NCBI GenBank assembly: GCA_021781815.1
Contig: JAJXWB010000004.1
Location: forward strand, 124,001-188,000
DNA from: Pseudomonadota bacterium
Lineage (GTDB): Bacteria > Pseudomonadota > Alphaproteobacteria > Rhizobiales > Beijerinckiaceae
Reading direction: 5' to 3'
DNA length: 64,000 nucleotides
The notes beneath the pieces were generated by a model. That model was not told the origin of the DNA, searched no databases, and saw nothing but the letters and a program-made list of their open reading frames with translations. Below, in pieces: positions 40,641 through 52,524 of the stretch. The position numbers and the translations under genes are program-made. The first letter of the stretch is position 1. Each line of letters starts with the position of its first letter.

Positions 40641-41810
40641 ATGTCGGTCCCCGAACCCGCGATTCCCGCCCACCGCGCCCGCTGTCCGCGGGTCCGCCGG
40701 CTCGTACTCGCCGACTACCGGTCCTATCCTGCGCTCGATCTCGACATCGATTCGGCGATCGTCGCTCTCACGGGCGAGAACGGAGCGGGCAAGACCAACA
40801 TTCTTGAAGCCCTGTCCCTGTTCACGCCCGGTCGGGGCCTGCGCCGGGTCGAATTCGCCGATTGCGCGCGGGCCGATGGCGGCGGCGGGTTCGCGGCCTC
40901 GATCGCCCTGCACGACGGGGATGGCGAAACCCGCCTCGGCACGGGGTATGATCGGGATGGCGAGGGCTCCGGCGGCCGCAGATGCCGGATCGACGGCGTT
41001 CCCGTCGCCTCGCCGCGTGATTTCGCCGAACATGTGCGGATCGTCTGGATGACCCCCGCCATGGACGGACTGTTCGCCGGTTCGGCCGGGGAGCGCAGGC
41101 GTTTCCTCGATCGACTCGTACTCACCGTGGATCCTGGGCATGGCGCGCGGGTCGCCGCGCTCGAACGCGCGCTGCGCAACCGCAACAGGCTGCTGGAGAC
41201 AGGCGGCGACGCCGCGTGGCTCGACGCGACCGAGCGCGAGACGGCGGAACTGGGAGTCGCGGTCACTGCCGCGCGCCTGGAGACGGTGTCGCGGCTGGCC
41301 GCGCTCGTCGCCGCCGAGCGCAGGGACGATTCGCCATTTCCCTGGGCCGATTTCGCGCTGGCCGGTCAACTTGAGGCGCACGTCGCCGCATCCAGCGCGC
41401 TCGACGCCGAAAATCACTATCGGGAGGCTCTGGCGGCCAGCCGCGGGCGCGACGCCGCGGCCGGCCGCACGTTGATTGGCCCCCATGCGAGCGATCTCGT
41501 CGTCCTCCACGGGCCGAAGCGGATCGAGGCGCGCGCCTGTTCCACCGGCGAACAGAAGGCGCTGCTGACCGGCCTCGTGCTTGCGCATGCGCGCCTGGTG
41601 GCGGCGATTTCCGGCATGGCGCCGCTCGTTCTGCTCGATGAGATCGCGGCCCATTTCGATCCGCTGCGCCGCCGCGCCCTGTTCGATGAACTGGCCCGCC
41701 TCGGCGGTCAGGCCTGGCTCACCGGCGCCGACCCGGCGGCGTTCGTCGATCTCGCCGGCCGCGCGCAGATGCTGCGGGTGACGCCGGGCAAGGTCGAGGT
41801 CGCAAAATGA
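40641..41810 (+). CDS. recF: RecF recombination mediator
   Basis: The 389-residue SMC-like ATPase has Walker A GENGAGKT (residues 45-52), the RecF segment ERRRFLDRLVLTVDPGH, and the C-terminal signature and Walker B (TGEQKALL, LVLLDEIAAHFD). It loads RecA at single-strand gaps. Here it is followed by recQ with a four-base overlap, both in the same repair pathway, and then gyrB. dnaN is not next to it. Confidence 0.95.
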   Translation: MSVPEPAIPAHRARCPRVRRLVLADYRSYPALDLDIDSAIVALTGENGAGKTNILEALSLFTPGRGLRRVEFADCARADGGGGFAASIALHDGDGETRLGTGYDRDGEGSGGRRCRIDGVPVASPRDFAEHVRIVWMTPAMDGLFAGSAGERRRFLDRLVLTVDPGHGARVAALERALRNRNRLLETGGDAAWLDATERETAELGVAVTAARLETVSRLAALVAAERRDDSPFPWADFALAGQLEAHVAASSALDAENHYREALAASRGRDAAAGRTLIGPHASDLVVLHGPKRIEARACSTGEQKALLTGLVLAHARLVAAISGMAPLVLLDEIAAHFDPLRRRALFDELARLGGQAWLTGADPAAFVDLAGRAQMLRVTPGKVEVAK

Positions 41811-43618
41811 CCGGCCTGCCGCCGCGCGCCCGCGCCCTGCTCAAATCCGTTTTCGGTTATGACGATTTTCGTCCCGGACAGGCGGAAATCATCGCTGCCG
41901 TGCTGGCGGGCGGGCCGGTGCTCGCGGTCATGCCGACCGGCAGCGGCAAGTCCATGTGTTACCAGTTGCCGGCGCTGATCGAGAATGATCTGACCGTCGT
42001 CGTCTCGCCGCTCATTGCGTTGATGCGCGACCAGGTGCAGCAGATGCGCGCGCTCGGCGTCGCCGCAGCGACCCTCAATTCCATGAACGCGGCTGGCGAG
42101 AATGACGAGGCGCGCAACGCTCTGCGCGAGGGTAATCTGCGGCTGCTGTTTCTCTCGCCCGAACGCCTTGCGATGGACAGCCTGATTTCCGAACTGCGCC
42201 GCGCCCGGCCGCGTCGGCTGGCGATCGACGAGGCGCATTGCGTTTCGGAATGGGGTCATGACTTCCGCCCGGAATATCGGGAGATCGGCCGCGCATCGCA
42301 GGCGCTCGGAGGCGTGCAGGTCATCGGCCTGACGGCGACCGCCGACAGGGCGACGCGCGCCGACATCGCCCAGCGTCTGTTCCCGTCGCCGCCGCGGATA
42401 TTCCTGCATTCGTTCGACCGGCCGAACATCGAACTCAATTTCGCGCCGAAGGACCAGCCGCGTCGCCAGATCTCCCGCTTTCTCGAAAAACATCGCGGCG
42501 CCAGCGGCATCGTCTATTGCTCCTCGCGCAAAAACACGGAGGCGCTGGCCGCCCATTTCTGCGAGCAGGGTCACGCCGCCGTCCCCTATCACGCCGGCCT
42601 TGACCAGTCGCTCCGCAACCGCAATGGCGACCGCTTTCTGCGGGACGATGGTGTGGTCGCGGTCGCCACCATCGCCTTCGGCATGGGCGTCAACAAGCCG
42701 GACGTGCGGTTCGTCGCGCATGCCGACATGCCTTCGTCGGTCGAATCCTACTACCAGGAGATCGGCCGCGCCGGCCGCGACGGTCTGCCCGCCGACACGC
42801 TGACGCTGTACGGGCTCGACGACATGGCCTTCCGCCGCAGGCAGATCGACCAGAAGGATGTTCCCGAAGAGCGCCGGCGCATCGAGCACGCCCGCTTTTC
42901 GGCGCTCGCCAGCCTGTGTGAGACGCCGTCCTGTCGCAGGCAGACCCTGCTCGCCTATTTCGACGAACAGATCGCGCCCTGCGGCCGCTGCGACGTCTGT
43001 CAGGGCAAGGTCGCGGTCTATGATGGAGCGATCGCCGCGCAAAAGGCGCTGTCGGCGGTCTGGCGCACCGGCCAGCGTTTTGGCGCTGCCTATCTGGCCG
43101 ACGTGCTGACGGGGACGCCGACCGACGTCATCCGGCGCAACGGCCACGATTCCATCAAGACGTTCGGTGTGGGCGCAGACCAGTCGAAGCAGCAATGGAC
43201 CTCGGTCATTCGCCAGTTGTTCGCCGCCGGCGCGCTGCAGACGGCCAGCGACGAACATGGCGGCTTTGCGCTGACGGAGGCAGGCGAGAACCTCCTGAGA
43301 GGCCGCGCGAAAATCCTGCTGCGGAGCGACCCGCTGGCCGCGCGCGGCGCGCGCCGGACGCGTCGGACGGAGGCGACCGCCGGCCTCGGCGCCGACGAGG
43401 GGCGTATTCTGGCCGCGCTCAAGGCGAAACGGCGCGATCTGGCGCGGGAGGAAGGCGTTCCCGCCTATGTGGTCTTCCCCGACCGGACCCTGATCGACAT
43501 GGCCGAAAAGCGCCCGGCCACGCTCGACGACATGCTCGCTGTCTACGGCGTCGGCGAGCGCAAGCTCGCCCGCTATGGCGACGCCTTTCTGGAGGCGCTG
43601 GAGGAGGCGGCGCGCTGA
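41807..43618 (+). CDS. recQ: RecQ DNA helicase
   Basis: The 603-residue helicase has Walker A MPTGSGKSMCYQ, the DEAH box (IDEAHCVSEWGHDFRPEY), motif VI QEIGRAGRDG, and the zinc-binding cysteines of the RQC domain (CETPSC and CGRCDVC). A C-terminal HRDC domain (about 530-603) completes it. RecQ unwinds DNA with RecJ to open gaps for RecF. The ATG overlaps the recF stop (ATGA), so the two are co-translated. Confidence 0.96.
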   Translation: MTGLPPRARALLKSVFGYDDFRPGQAEIIAAVLAGGPVLAVMPTGSGKSMCYQLPALIENDLTVVVSPLIALMRDQVQQMRALGVAAATLNSMNAAGENDEARNALREGNLRLLFLSPERLAMDSLISELRRARPRRLAIDEAHCVSEWGHDFRPEYREIGRASQALGGVQVIGLTATADRATRADIAQRLFPSPPRIFLHSFDRPNIELNFAPKDQPRRQISRFLEKHRGASGIVYCSSRKNTEALAAHFCEQGHAAVPYHAGLDQSLRNRNGDRFLRDDGVVAVATIAFGMGVNKPDVRFVAHADMPSSVESYYQEIGRAGRDGLPADTLTLYGLDDMAFRRRQIDQKDVPEERRRIEHARFSALASLCETPSCRRQTLLAYFDEQIAPCGRCDVCQGKVAVYDGAIAAQKALSAVWRTGQRFGAAYLADVLTGTPTDVIRRNGHDSIKTFGVGADQSKQQWTSVIRQLFAAGALQTASDEHGGFALTEAGENLLRGRAKILLRSDPLAARGARRTRRTEATAGLGADEGRILAALKAKRRDLAREEGVPAYVVFPDRTLIDMAEKRPATLDDMLAVYGVGERKLARYGDAFLEALEEAAR

Positions 43619-46171
<2,553 letters not shown>

Positions 46172-46222
46172 GACGAACTCGCGTGAGTTGCAAGATTCCG
46201 GAAGCACGCGAGAGGTGAACGG

Positions 46223-46243
46223 GCGACGCATCCGAGGCGTCGC
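46223..46243. terminator. Hairpin after gyrB
   Basis: GCGACGC, a seven-base loop and GCGTCGC form a perfect 7-bp stem between gyrB and the convergent enoyl-CoA hydratase gene. There is no clear T run, so it is only a weak terminator candidate. Confidence 0.4.
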
Positions 46244-46273
46244 CGCCGTCACGCCGGATTGCTGTTTATCGCT

Positions 46274-47077
46274 TTAATTCTTTCCAGTTCTTGCCTTCCG
46301 CTCCGCCTGTTCCTTCAGAAAATGCGCCATCATCCGGCCAGGTTCCTTGCTCTCATACGCCCGCGCGAACGTGTCGATGCCGGTGGCGACCGCCTGCGGC
46401 AGGGGCTGCGTCTCCCAGCGCGTGATCAATTCCTTCTGCAGGCGGATGGCGTTCGGGCCGCAGGCGAGCAGCGACGCCAGAACCTTGTCGATCTCGGCGT
46501 CGAGCGCCTCGTCGGCGACCACACGCTCGACAAACCCCCAGTCCGCGCATTCGCCGGCCGGATAGGTCTCGCCGAGCAGCAGCAATTCACGTGTGCGACC
46601 CCAACCCACCAGTTGCGGCAGCACCGCCGCTTCCACGACGCTGGGAATGCCGAGTTTCACCTCGGGCATGCCAAAGCGTGCGCTCATGCCGGCTATGCGC
46701 ATATCGCAGGCCGCCGCCAGCTCCATGCCCGCGCCATAGCAATGGCCGTTGACGCGCGCGATCACTGGAATTGGGCATCGCCGCACGGCCGCGCAGCAGC
46801 CATGCACGCGCGTGATGAACGCCCGGGCTTTCGCAGGATCGAGACCGGCCATTTCCGCAATGTCCGCGCCGCCGATGAAGGCCCGAGATCCCGCGCCTGT
46901 CACGACCATCGCGCGCATGTCCGGGTCGGCGCCGCAGGCATCCACCTTCGCAACGAAATCCAGCATGACAGGCGACGACAGCGCATTCAGTTTCGCAGAA
47001 TTGTCGATCGTCACGAAGCCGACCTTTCCGCCCGCGCGCTCCTCGATTCGCAGTCCGACCGACGCCTGCCCGCTCAA
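46274..47077 (-). CDS. Enoyl-CoA hydratase/isomerase family protein
   Basis: The 267-residue crotonase-fold protein has the oxyanion-hole segments SRAFIGGADI and NGHCYGAGMELAAACD. The usual catalytic acid region reads MPEVKLGIPSVVEA. It hydrates or isomerises an acyl-CoA double bond; the substrate is unknown. The start is TTG at 47077, five bases after GGAGG, which is a strong signal. It lies divergent to an SDR gene with a 164-base gap. Confidence 0.9.
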   Translation of the reverse strand: MSGQASVGLRIEERAGGKVGFVTIDNSAKLNALSSPVMLDFVAKVDACGADPDMRAMVVTGAGSRAFIGGADIAEMAGLDPAKARAFITRVHGCCAAVRRCPIPVIARVNGHCYGAGMELAAACDMRIAGMSARFGMPEVKLGIPSVVEAAVLPQLVGWGRTRELLLLGETYPAGECADWGFVERVVADEALDAEIDKVLASLLACGPNAIRLQKELITRWETQPLPQAVATGIDTFARAYESKEPGRMMAHFLKEQAERKARTGKN

Positions 47078-47241
47078 TCCCGCCTCCCTCTGATTGCCGG
47101 TGCATATGATGAAGACAACCGCCTGCCGCGTCGAGATGCGGAAAACGCATGGGGCGCTTGAGCTATTCCGCTGAATACGGATACGTTTCGGCAGACAGAA
47201 TGGATGTCGGTCGTGCGGCGCGTCGCCGCGAGGGAGGAATC

Positions 47242-48030
47242 ATGAAGATCAAGGGCAAGGTCGTCGTCGTGACTGGCGGCGCGGACGGCATCGGCAAGGG
47301 CCTGTGCGAGCGATTCGCGAAGGAAGGCGCGGCGAAGGTGGTCGTGCTTGACCGCAACGGCGAGGGCGCGAAGAGGACGGCCGAAGCGATCGGCGGCGTC
47401 GCCTATACCTGCGATGTCTCGAAGGAGCCGGAAATCCAGCGCATCGTCGAGGACGTCGAGAAGAACATCGGCCCGATCGCGCTGTTCTGTTCCAACGCCG
47501 GCATCGGCGATTTCGGCGGCAGGCCGGACGATGCGACGTCGCAGCCCAACGATCAGTGGCAGCGCGGCTGGGAGGTGAACGTGATGGCGCACGTGTACGC
47601 CGCCCGCGCCTGCCTGCCGCACATGATCGCGCGCGGCGAGGGTTATTTCATGAACACGGCGTCGGCGGCGGGGCTGCTCAACCAGATCGGCAACGCCGTC
47701 TATGGCGTGACCAAGCACGCCGCCGTCGGCTTCGCCGAAATCCTCGCCATCACGCATCGCGACCAGGGGATTCGCGTATCCGTACTCTGCCCGCAGGCGG
47801 TCGACACGCCGCTGCTGCGACGGGCGGGCGAGGGGTCGCAGAATGTCGATGGCGTGCTGACGCCCGCGCAGGTCGCCGAGGTCGTGGTCGAGGCGATCGA
47901 GCAGGAGCGCTTCGAAATTCTGCCGCATCCGCAGGTGCTCGGCTACATGCGCAAGAAGACCGAGGATTATTCACGCTGGATCGGCGGCATGGCGAAACTG
48001 CAGCGCACGCTCAACCCGAGCGCGCATTGA
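47242..48030 (+). CDS. Short-chain dehydrogenase/reductase
   Basis: The 262-residue classical SDR has the cofactor motif TGGADGIGKG, the NAG motif (SNAGIGDFG), the catalytic serine segment (TASAAGLL) and the Y-x-x-x-K of YGVTKHA. It oxidises or reduces an alcohol or ketone with NAD(P). The ATG at 47242 follows AGGGAGGA and is preferred to an earlier frame start. It is followed with a four-base overlap by a transporter gene. Confidence 0.92.
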   Translation: MKIKGKVVVVTGGADGIGKGLCERFAKEGAAKVVVLDRNGEGAKRTAEAIGGVAYTCDVSKEPEIQRIVEDVEKNIGPIALFCSNAGIGDFGGRPDDATSQPNDQWQRGWEVNVMAHVYAARACLPHMIARGEGYFMNTASAAGLLNQIGNAVYGVTKHAAVGFAEILAITHRDQGIRVSVLCPQAVDTPLLRRAGEGSQNVDGVLTPAQVAEVVVEAIEQERFEILPHPQVLGYMRKKTEDYSRWIGGMAKLQRTLNPSAH

Positions 48031-49250
48031 AGGGCGACAGGCGTCCGCGCTGGGCAGTTCTTGACGAGGGCCGCACCTCCTTCATCAGCGCTCTGATGAT
48101 CGCGCTGGGCCCGCTCAGCCTTGCGCTATACACGCCCGCATTGCCGACGCTGGTCGCGACTTTCGCGACCACGCCGGCGGCTGTGAAGTTCAGCCTCACA
48201 GTCTATTTCCTCGGCTTCTGCCTCGCGCAATTGCTGTGCGGCCCGCTGTCGGACGCCCATGGCCGCAGGCCGGTCGCGCTGGTCTTCTTCTCGATCTACT
48301 TCGTCGGCAGCCTCGTCGCGCTGCTGGCGCCGACGATCCACATTCTTCAGGCGGGGCGCGCGTTGCAGGGCGTCGGCGCGGCGGCCGGCGTTTCGACCTC
48401 GCGCGCCATCGTCCGCGATCTCTTCGTCGGTCAGACCTCCGCGCGCATCATGAACCGCATCGGCCTGCTGGTCGGGCTCGTGCCCGCGTTTTCGCCGGCG
48501 ATTGGCAGCGTGCTGCTGACCTTCGCCGACTGGCGGTCCATTTTCGTGCTGATGTTCGCCTATGCGGTGGCCGTGGTCGGCGGCGTCTATTTCCTGATGC
48601 CGGAAACCAACAAGGCGATCGACTCCACGCTCATCCGGCCGTCGCGGATCCTCGGAGCCTACGTCATGCTGCTGACCGACCGGCGTTTCGTCGCGCCGGC
48701 GACGCTGATGGGACTTGTGCTCGGCGGCCTGTACACGCTTCCCTCCCTTCTGCCGTTCGTCCTGATCGAGCGGCTCGGACTGACGCCAATTCAATATGCG
48801 CTGGCGATGGTCCTGCAGACCGGCGCGCTGCTGTGTGGCAATCTGCTGGTCGGCCGTTTGTTGCGCCGCATCAATGCACGCCGTCTCGTGCCGATCGGAA
48901 TCGTGCTGATCCTTGTCGCTGGCATGGGGTTCGCCGCCGAGCGTCTGTCGGCGACGCCCCATATCCTGTCCTTCGTCATTCCTGGCGCGGTCTGGGCGTT
49001 CGGGTTGCCGTTCGTCACCCCGGGCACGATGACTTCGGCGTTATCGGACTTTCCGAAGATCGCCGGCGCGGCGTCGGCGCTCGTCGGCTTCATGCAAATG
49101 GGCGGCGGCTTTCTGGGATCAGCGCTCGCGGCGTCGGCCTTCCCCGATCCGATCGCTGCGGTGAGTACATTGCTGCCGATCATTTCGTTTCTGGCGGGCC
49201 TGTCCTATTTTTTGCTCGCCCCCTCGGGCGGAGTCGAAGGGAGCGGCTGA
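48027..49250 (+). CDS. Bcr/CflA-type MFS transporter
   Basis: The 407-residue product has 12 hydrophobic segments and the MFS motif [11 protein letters not shown] between helices 2 and 3, as in Bcr/CflA drug exporters. The TTG at 48027 overlaps the SDR stop (TTGA) and is the only reasonable start before the first helix; the next ATG lies inside it. It probably exports a drug or a metabolite, and its coupling to the SDR suggests a related substrate. Confidence 0.88.
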   Translation: MKGDRRPRWAVLDEGRTSFISALMIALGPLSLALYTPALPTLVATFATTPAAVKFSLTVYFLGFCLAQLLCGPLSDAHGRRPVALVFFSIYFVGSLVALLAPTIHILQAGRALQGVGAAAGVSTSRAIVRDLFVGQTSARIMNRIGLLVGLVPAFSPAIGSVLLTFADWRSIFVLMFAYAVAVVGGVYFLMPETNKAIDSTLIRPSRILGAYVMLLTDRRFVAPATLMGLVLGGLYTLPSLLPFVLIERLGLTPIQYALAMVLQTGALLCGNLLVGRLLRRINARRLVPIGIVLILVAGMGFAAERLSATPHILSFVIPGAVWAFGLPFVTPGTMTSALSDFPKIAGAASALVGFMQMGGGFLGSALAASAFPDPIAAVSTLLPIISFLAGLSYFLLAPSGGVEGSG

Positions 49251-49375
49251 TCGGGTTCAAAAGGGCTTCTCTCCCGCCATCGATCCTGCTACCATTTTGT
49301 CCGACAATACGTGCGCCCCCTTGGCCGCCGTCTTGCGCCCGTTCTTGGCTCAACCAGAAACCAAAGAGGAAGCCC

Positions 49376-50623
49376 GTGGATTTCTCAATGTCCGAACGCC
49401 AGCAGCACTGGCGCGATCGCGTGACCGCTTTCATGAACAAGCACGTCCATCCCGCCGTGCCTGTCTACGAATCACAGATGGAAGGCTTCGGCGCCAATCG
49501 CTGGCAGATCGCGCCGGCGCTGGAGGAACTGAAGGCGAAGGCCAGGGCGGAAGGCCTGTGGAATCTGTTCCTTGCGCCGAATGCTGATCACGATGAGGGC
49601 GAATACCAGGGCGCGGGCCTCACCAATCTCGAATACGCCTTGTGCGCGGAAGAGATGGGCAAGGTGCAGTTCGGCTCGGAAGTGTTCAATTGCTCGGCGC
49701 CCGACACCGGCAATATGGAAGTGCTGCATCGTTACGGCACGAAGAAGCAGAAGGACGCCTGGCTCCGTCCGTTGATGAACGGCGAGATCCGCTCGGCCTT
49801 TCTCATGACCGAACCGGCGGTGGCCTCGTCCGACGCGACGAATATCGAGACATCGATCAGGCGCGACGGCGATCATTACGTCATCAATGGCCGCAAATGG
49901 TGGTCGTCCGGCGTCGGCGATCCGCGCTGCAAGATTGCGATCGTCATGGGCAAGACGGACACGTCGAAGCCCCGGCACGAACAGCAGTCGCAGATTCTTG
50001 TTCCGCTCGACACGCCCGGCGTCAAGGTTGTGCGCATGCTTCCGGTTTTCGGCTTCGACGACGCGCCGCACGGCCACGCCGAGGTGATCCTCGACAACGT
50101 GCGCGTGCCCGTCGACAACCTGCTGCTCGGCGAGGGCCGTGGTTTCGAGATCGCGCAGGGCCGGCTTGGCCCGGGCCGCATCCATCACTGCATGCGCACC
50201 GTCGGCGTCGCGGAAGCCGCGCTCGAAAAGATGGTGAAGCGTCTGCAGTCGCGCACCGCCTTCGGCAAGAAGGTGTCCGAGCAATCCGTGTGGGAGCAGC
50301 GCATCGCCGAGGCGCGCATCGACATCGAAATGACGCGCCTGCTCTGCCTGAAGGCGGCCGACATGATGGACAAGGTCGGCAACAAGGCGGCCAAACTCGA
50401 AATCGCCATGATCAAGGTGGCTGCGCCGCGCATTGCGCTGAAGATCATCGACGACGCGATCCAGGCCCATGGCGGTGGCGGCGTGACGACGGACTACGGG
50501 CTTGCGAAACATTATGCCGGCATCCGCACGCTGCGTCTGGCCGATGGCCCCGACGAAGTGCATAATCGTCAGATCGCGTTGATGGAAATGCGCAAGTACA
50601 CCAACCGGGAGCACAAGGCCTGA
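49376..50623 (+). CDS. Acyl-CoA dehydrogenase, ACAD10/11-like
   Basis: The 415-residue flavoenzyme has the family segments [28 protein letters not shown] and the C-terminal [15 protein letters not shown]. Near its end LADGPDEVH stands where the usual catalytic-glutamate loop occurs, as in ACAD10/11-type enzymes. These act on 4-phosphoacyl-CoA made by the adjacent kinase. The start is GTG at 49376, five bases after GAGGA; the ATG four codons later is possible. It shares one base with the next gene. Confidence 0.9.
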   Translation: MDFSMSERQQHWRDRVTAFMNKHVHPAVPVYESQMEGFGANRWQIAPALEELKAKARAEGLWNLFLAPNADHDEGEYQGAGLTNLEYALCAEEMGKVQFGSEVFNCSAPDTGNMEVLHRYGTKKQKDAWLRPLMNGEIRSAFLMTEPAVASSDATNIETSIRRDGDHYVINGRKWWSSGVGDPRCKIAIVMGKTDTSKPRHEQQSQILVPLDTPGVKVVRMLPVFGFDDAPHGHAEVILDNVRVPVDNLLLGEGRGFEIAQGRLGPGRIHHCMRTVGVAEAALEKMVKRLQSRTAFGKKVSEQSVWEQRIAEARIDIEMTRLLCLKAADMMDKVGNKAAKLEIAMIKVAAPRIALKIIDDAIQAHGGGGVTTDYGLAKHYAGIRTLRLADGPDEVHNRQIALMEMRKYTNREHKA

Positions 50624-51699
50624 TGGCGGGCGACAGCGGTTCGACCGACGACGTTTATGGTGGAACCATGCCGGTCGAGGAGCGCCATCGTTTCGACGAG
50701 GCGCGCCTCGCAAGCTGGATGAAGGACAATGTCAGTGGCTTTTCGGGGCCGCTGACCGTGTCGCAATTCAAGGGTGGCCAGTCCAATCCGAGCTTCAGGC
50801 TCGATACGCCCGGCCATTCCTACGTCCTGCGCCGCAAGCCGCTCGGCAAGCTTTTGCCGTCCGCGCATGCGGTCGATCGTGAGTTCAGGGTGATCTCGGG
50901 TCTCTATCCGACAGGTTTTCCTGTCGCCAGGCCCTGGGCGCTCTGCACCGACGATTCCGTGCTCGGCTCGTTCTTCTACATCATGGACAATGTGGACGGC
51001 CGCATCTTCTGGAACGGGACGCTGCCGAACTCCAGCCCGGCGGAACGGCGCGCGATTTACGAAGCCGAAATCTCGACGCTGGCGCGCCTGCATCAATTGG
51101 ATCCTGCCGCGATCGGCCTCGCCGATTTCGGTCGACCCGGCAATTATTTCTCGCGCCAGATCGACCGCTGGACGAAACAGTACAAGGCCTCCGAGACGCG
51201 CAGCATCGACGTCGTCGAGAAGCTGATCGAATGGCTGCCGCGCACCGTGCCGACACAGGAGCGCGTCTCGGTCGTTCACGGCGACTATCGCATCGACAAC
51301 ATGATTTTCATGTCGAGCGAACCGCGTGTCGCCGCCGTACTCGACTGGGAGTTGTCGACGCTCGGCGATCCGCTCGCGGACTTCACGTATTTCCTCTCGC
51401 ATTGGGTCATGCCGCCCGAGGGTCGCAGCGGGTTGGCGGGTCTCGATCTCGCCGGCATGGGCATTCCCGGCATGGAGGAGGCGGTGGCGCTCTATTGCCG
51501 GCTGACGGACAGGCCTGGCCTGCCGGATCTCAACTGGTATTTCGCTTACAACATGTTCCGCCTCGCCTGCATCACGCAGGGCATAGCCGGCCGTGTCCGC
51601 GACGGTACCGCGGCGAGCGCGCGCGCGATGGAGGCTGGCTCGCGCACCGAGCCGCTCGCGACGGCCGCGTGGAGTTTCGCGCAGAAGGCGGGCGCCTGA
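50623..51699 (+). CDS. APH-type phosphotransferase (ACAD10/11 kinase-like)
   Basis: The 358-residue kinase-like protein has the catalytic loop VHGDYRIDN and the metal-binding DWE in AVLDWELSTLGDPLAD. In the human ACAD10/11 enzymes and in bacterial LvaA this fold phosphorylates the 4-hydroxyl of a hydroxyacyl-CoA. Its ATG overlaps the dehydrogenase stop (TGATG), which supports joint function. It is not an antibiotic-resistance enzyme by context. Confidence 0.9.
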   Translation: MAGDSGSTDDVYGGTMPVEERHRFDEARLASWMKDNVSGFSGPLTVSQFKGGQSNPSFRLDTPGHSYVLRRKPLGKLLPSAHAVDREFRVISGLYPTGFPVARPWALCTDDSVLGSFFYIMDNVDGRIFWNGTLPNSSPAERRAIYEAEISTLARLHQLDPAAIGLADFGRPGNYFSRQIDRWTKQYKASETRSIDVVEKLIEWLPRTVPTQERVSVVHGDYRIDNMIFMSSEPRVAAVLDWELSTLGDPLADFTYFLSHWVMPPEGRSGLAGLDLAGMGIPGMEEAVALYCRLTDRPGLPDLNWYFAYNMFRLACITQGIAGRVRDGTAASARAMEAGSRTEPLATAAWSFAQKAGA

Positions 51700-51750
51700 C
51701 GGCGGGCGCCGCGCCATCCGCCGTCACAGAAAAATCAAAGGGAGAAATAC

Positions 51751-52515
51751 GTGGAACTGTTCGATCTCACGGGCAAGACCGCCATCGTCACCGGTTCGTC
51801 GCGCGGCATCGGCCGGGCCATTGCCGAACGCATGGCCGAGCATGGCGCGCGCGTCGTCATTTCGTCGCGCAAGGCCGCGCCGTGCAACGAGGTCGCCGAA
51901 GCGATCAACGCGAAATACGGCGTCGGCCGCGCGATAGCAATTCCCGCCAACATCTCCTCGAAGGAGGAATTGCAGCGGCTTGTCGACGAAACGCGCAAGG
52001 CGTTTGGCGGGATCGACATCCTCGTGTGTAACGCCGCCGCCAACCCCTACTACGGTCCGCTCGCCGACATCAGCGACGACGCCTTCCGCAAGATTCTCGA
52101 AAACAACATCATCGCCAACAACTGGCTGATCTCGATGGTCGTGCCTGAAATGCGCGCGCGCAAGGACGGTTCGGTCATGATCGTCTCGTCGATCGGCGGT
52201 CTGCGCGGTTCGGCGGTCATAGGCGCCTACTGCATTTCCAAAGCGGCGGACATGCAGCTCGCCCGCAACCTCGCCGTCGAGTATGGCGCCGACAATGTGC
52301 GCGTGAACTGCATCGCGCCGGGTCTGATAAGGACGGATTTCGCCAAGGCGTTGTGGGACGATCCGGAGACGCTGAAAAGATCCACCGCTGGCGCGGCGTT
52401 GAAGCGCATTGGCGAGCCGGACGAGATTGCGGGTTGCGCTGTGTTTCTCGCGTCGAAGGCCGGCAGCTTCGTCACCGGGCAGAATTTCGTGGTCGATGGC
52501 GGCGCAACGATCTGA
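51751..52515 (+). CDS. Short-chain dehydrogenase/reductase in the acyl-CoA cluster
   Basis: The 254-residue SDR has TGSSRGIGRA, the CNAAANPYYG motif, a catalytic serine in SSIGG and YCISKAA with the tyrosine and lysine. The C-terminal segment GQNFVVDGGATI is typical of FabG-like enzymes. It starts with GTG after AGGGAGAA. In an lva-like pathway the SDR isomerises 3-hydroxy- and 4-hydroxyacyl-CoA forms or oxidises the product. Confidence 0.92.
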   Translation: MELFDLTGKTAIVTGSSRGIGRAIAERMAEHGARVVISSRKAAPCNEVAEAINAKYGVGRAIAIPANISSKEELQRLVDETRKAFGGIDILVCNAAANPYYGPLADISDDAFRKILENNIIANNWLISMVVPEMRARKDGSVMIVSSIGGLRGSAVIGAYCISKAADMQLARNLAVEYGADNVRVNCIAPGLIRTDFAKALWDDPETLKRSTAGAALKRIGEPDEIAGCAVFLASKAGSFVTGQNFVVDGGATI

Positions 52516-52524
52516 GGCGGGATC

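Noticed and set aside
39573-41654. Upstream extension of the malic enzyme frame
   Set aside because: It crosses the PfkB gene, the divergent gap and recF; the ribosome-binding site before GTG 39572 marks the real start.
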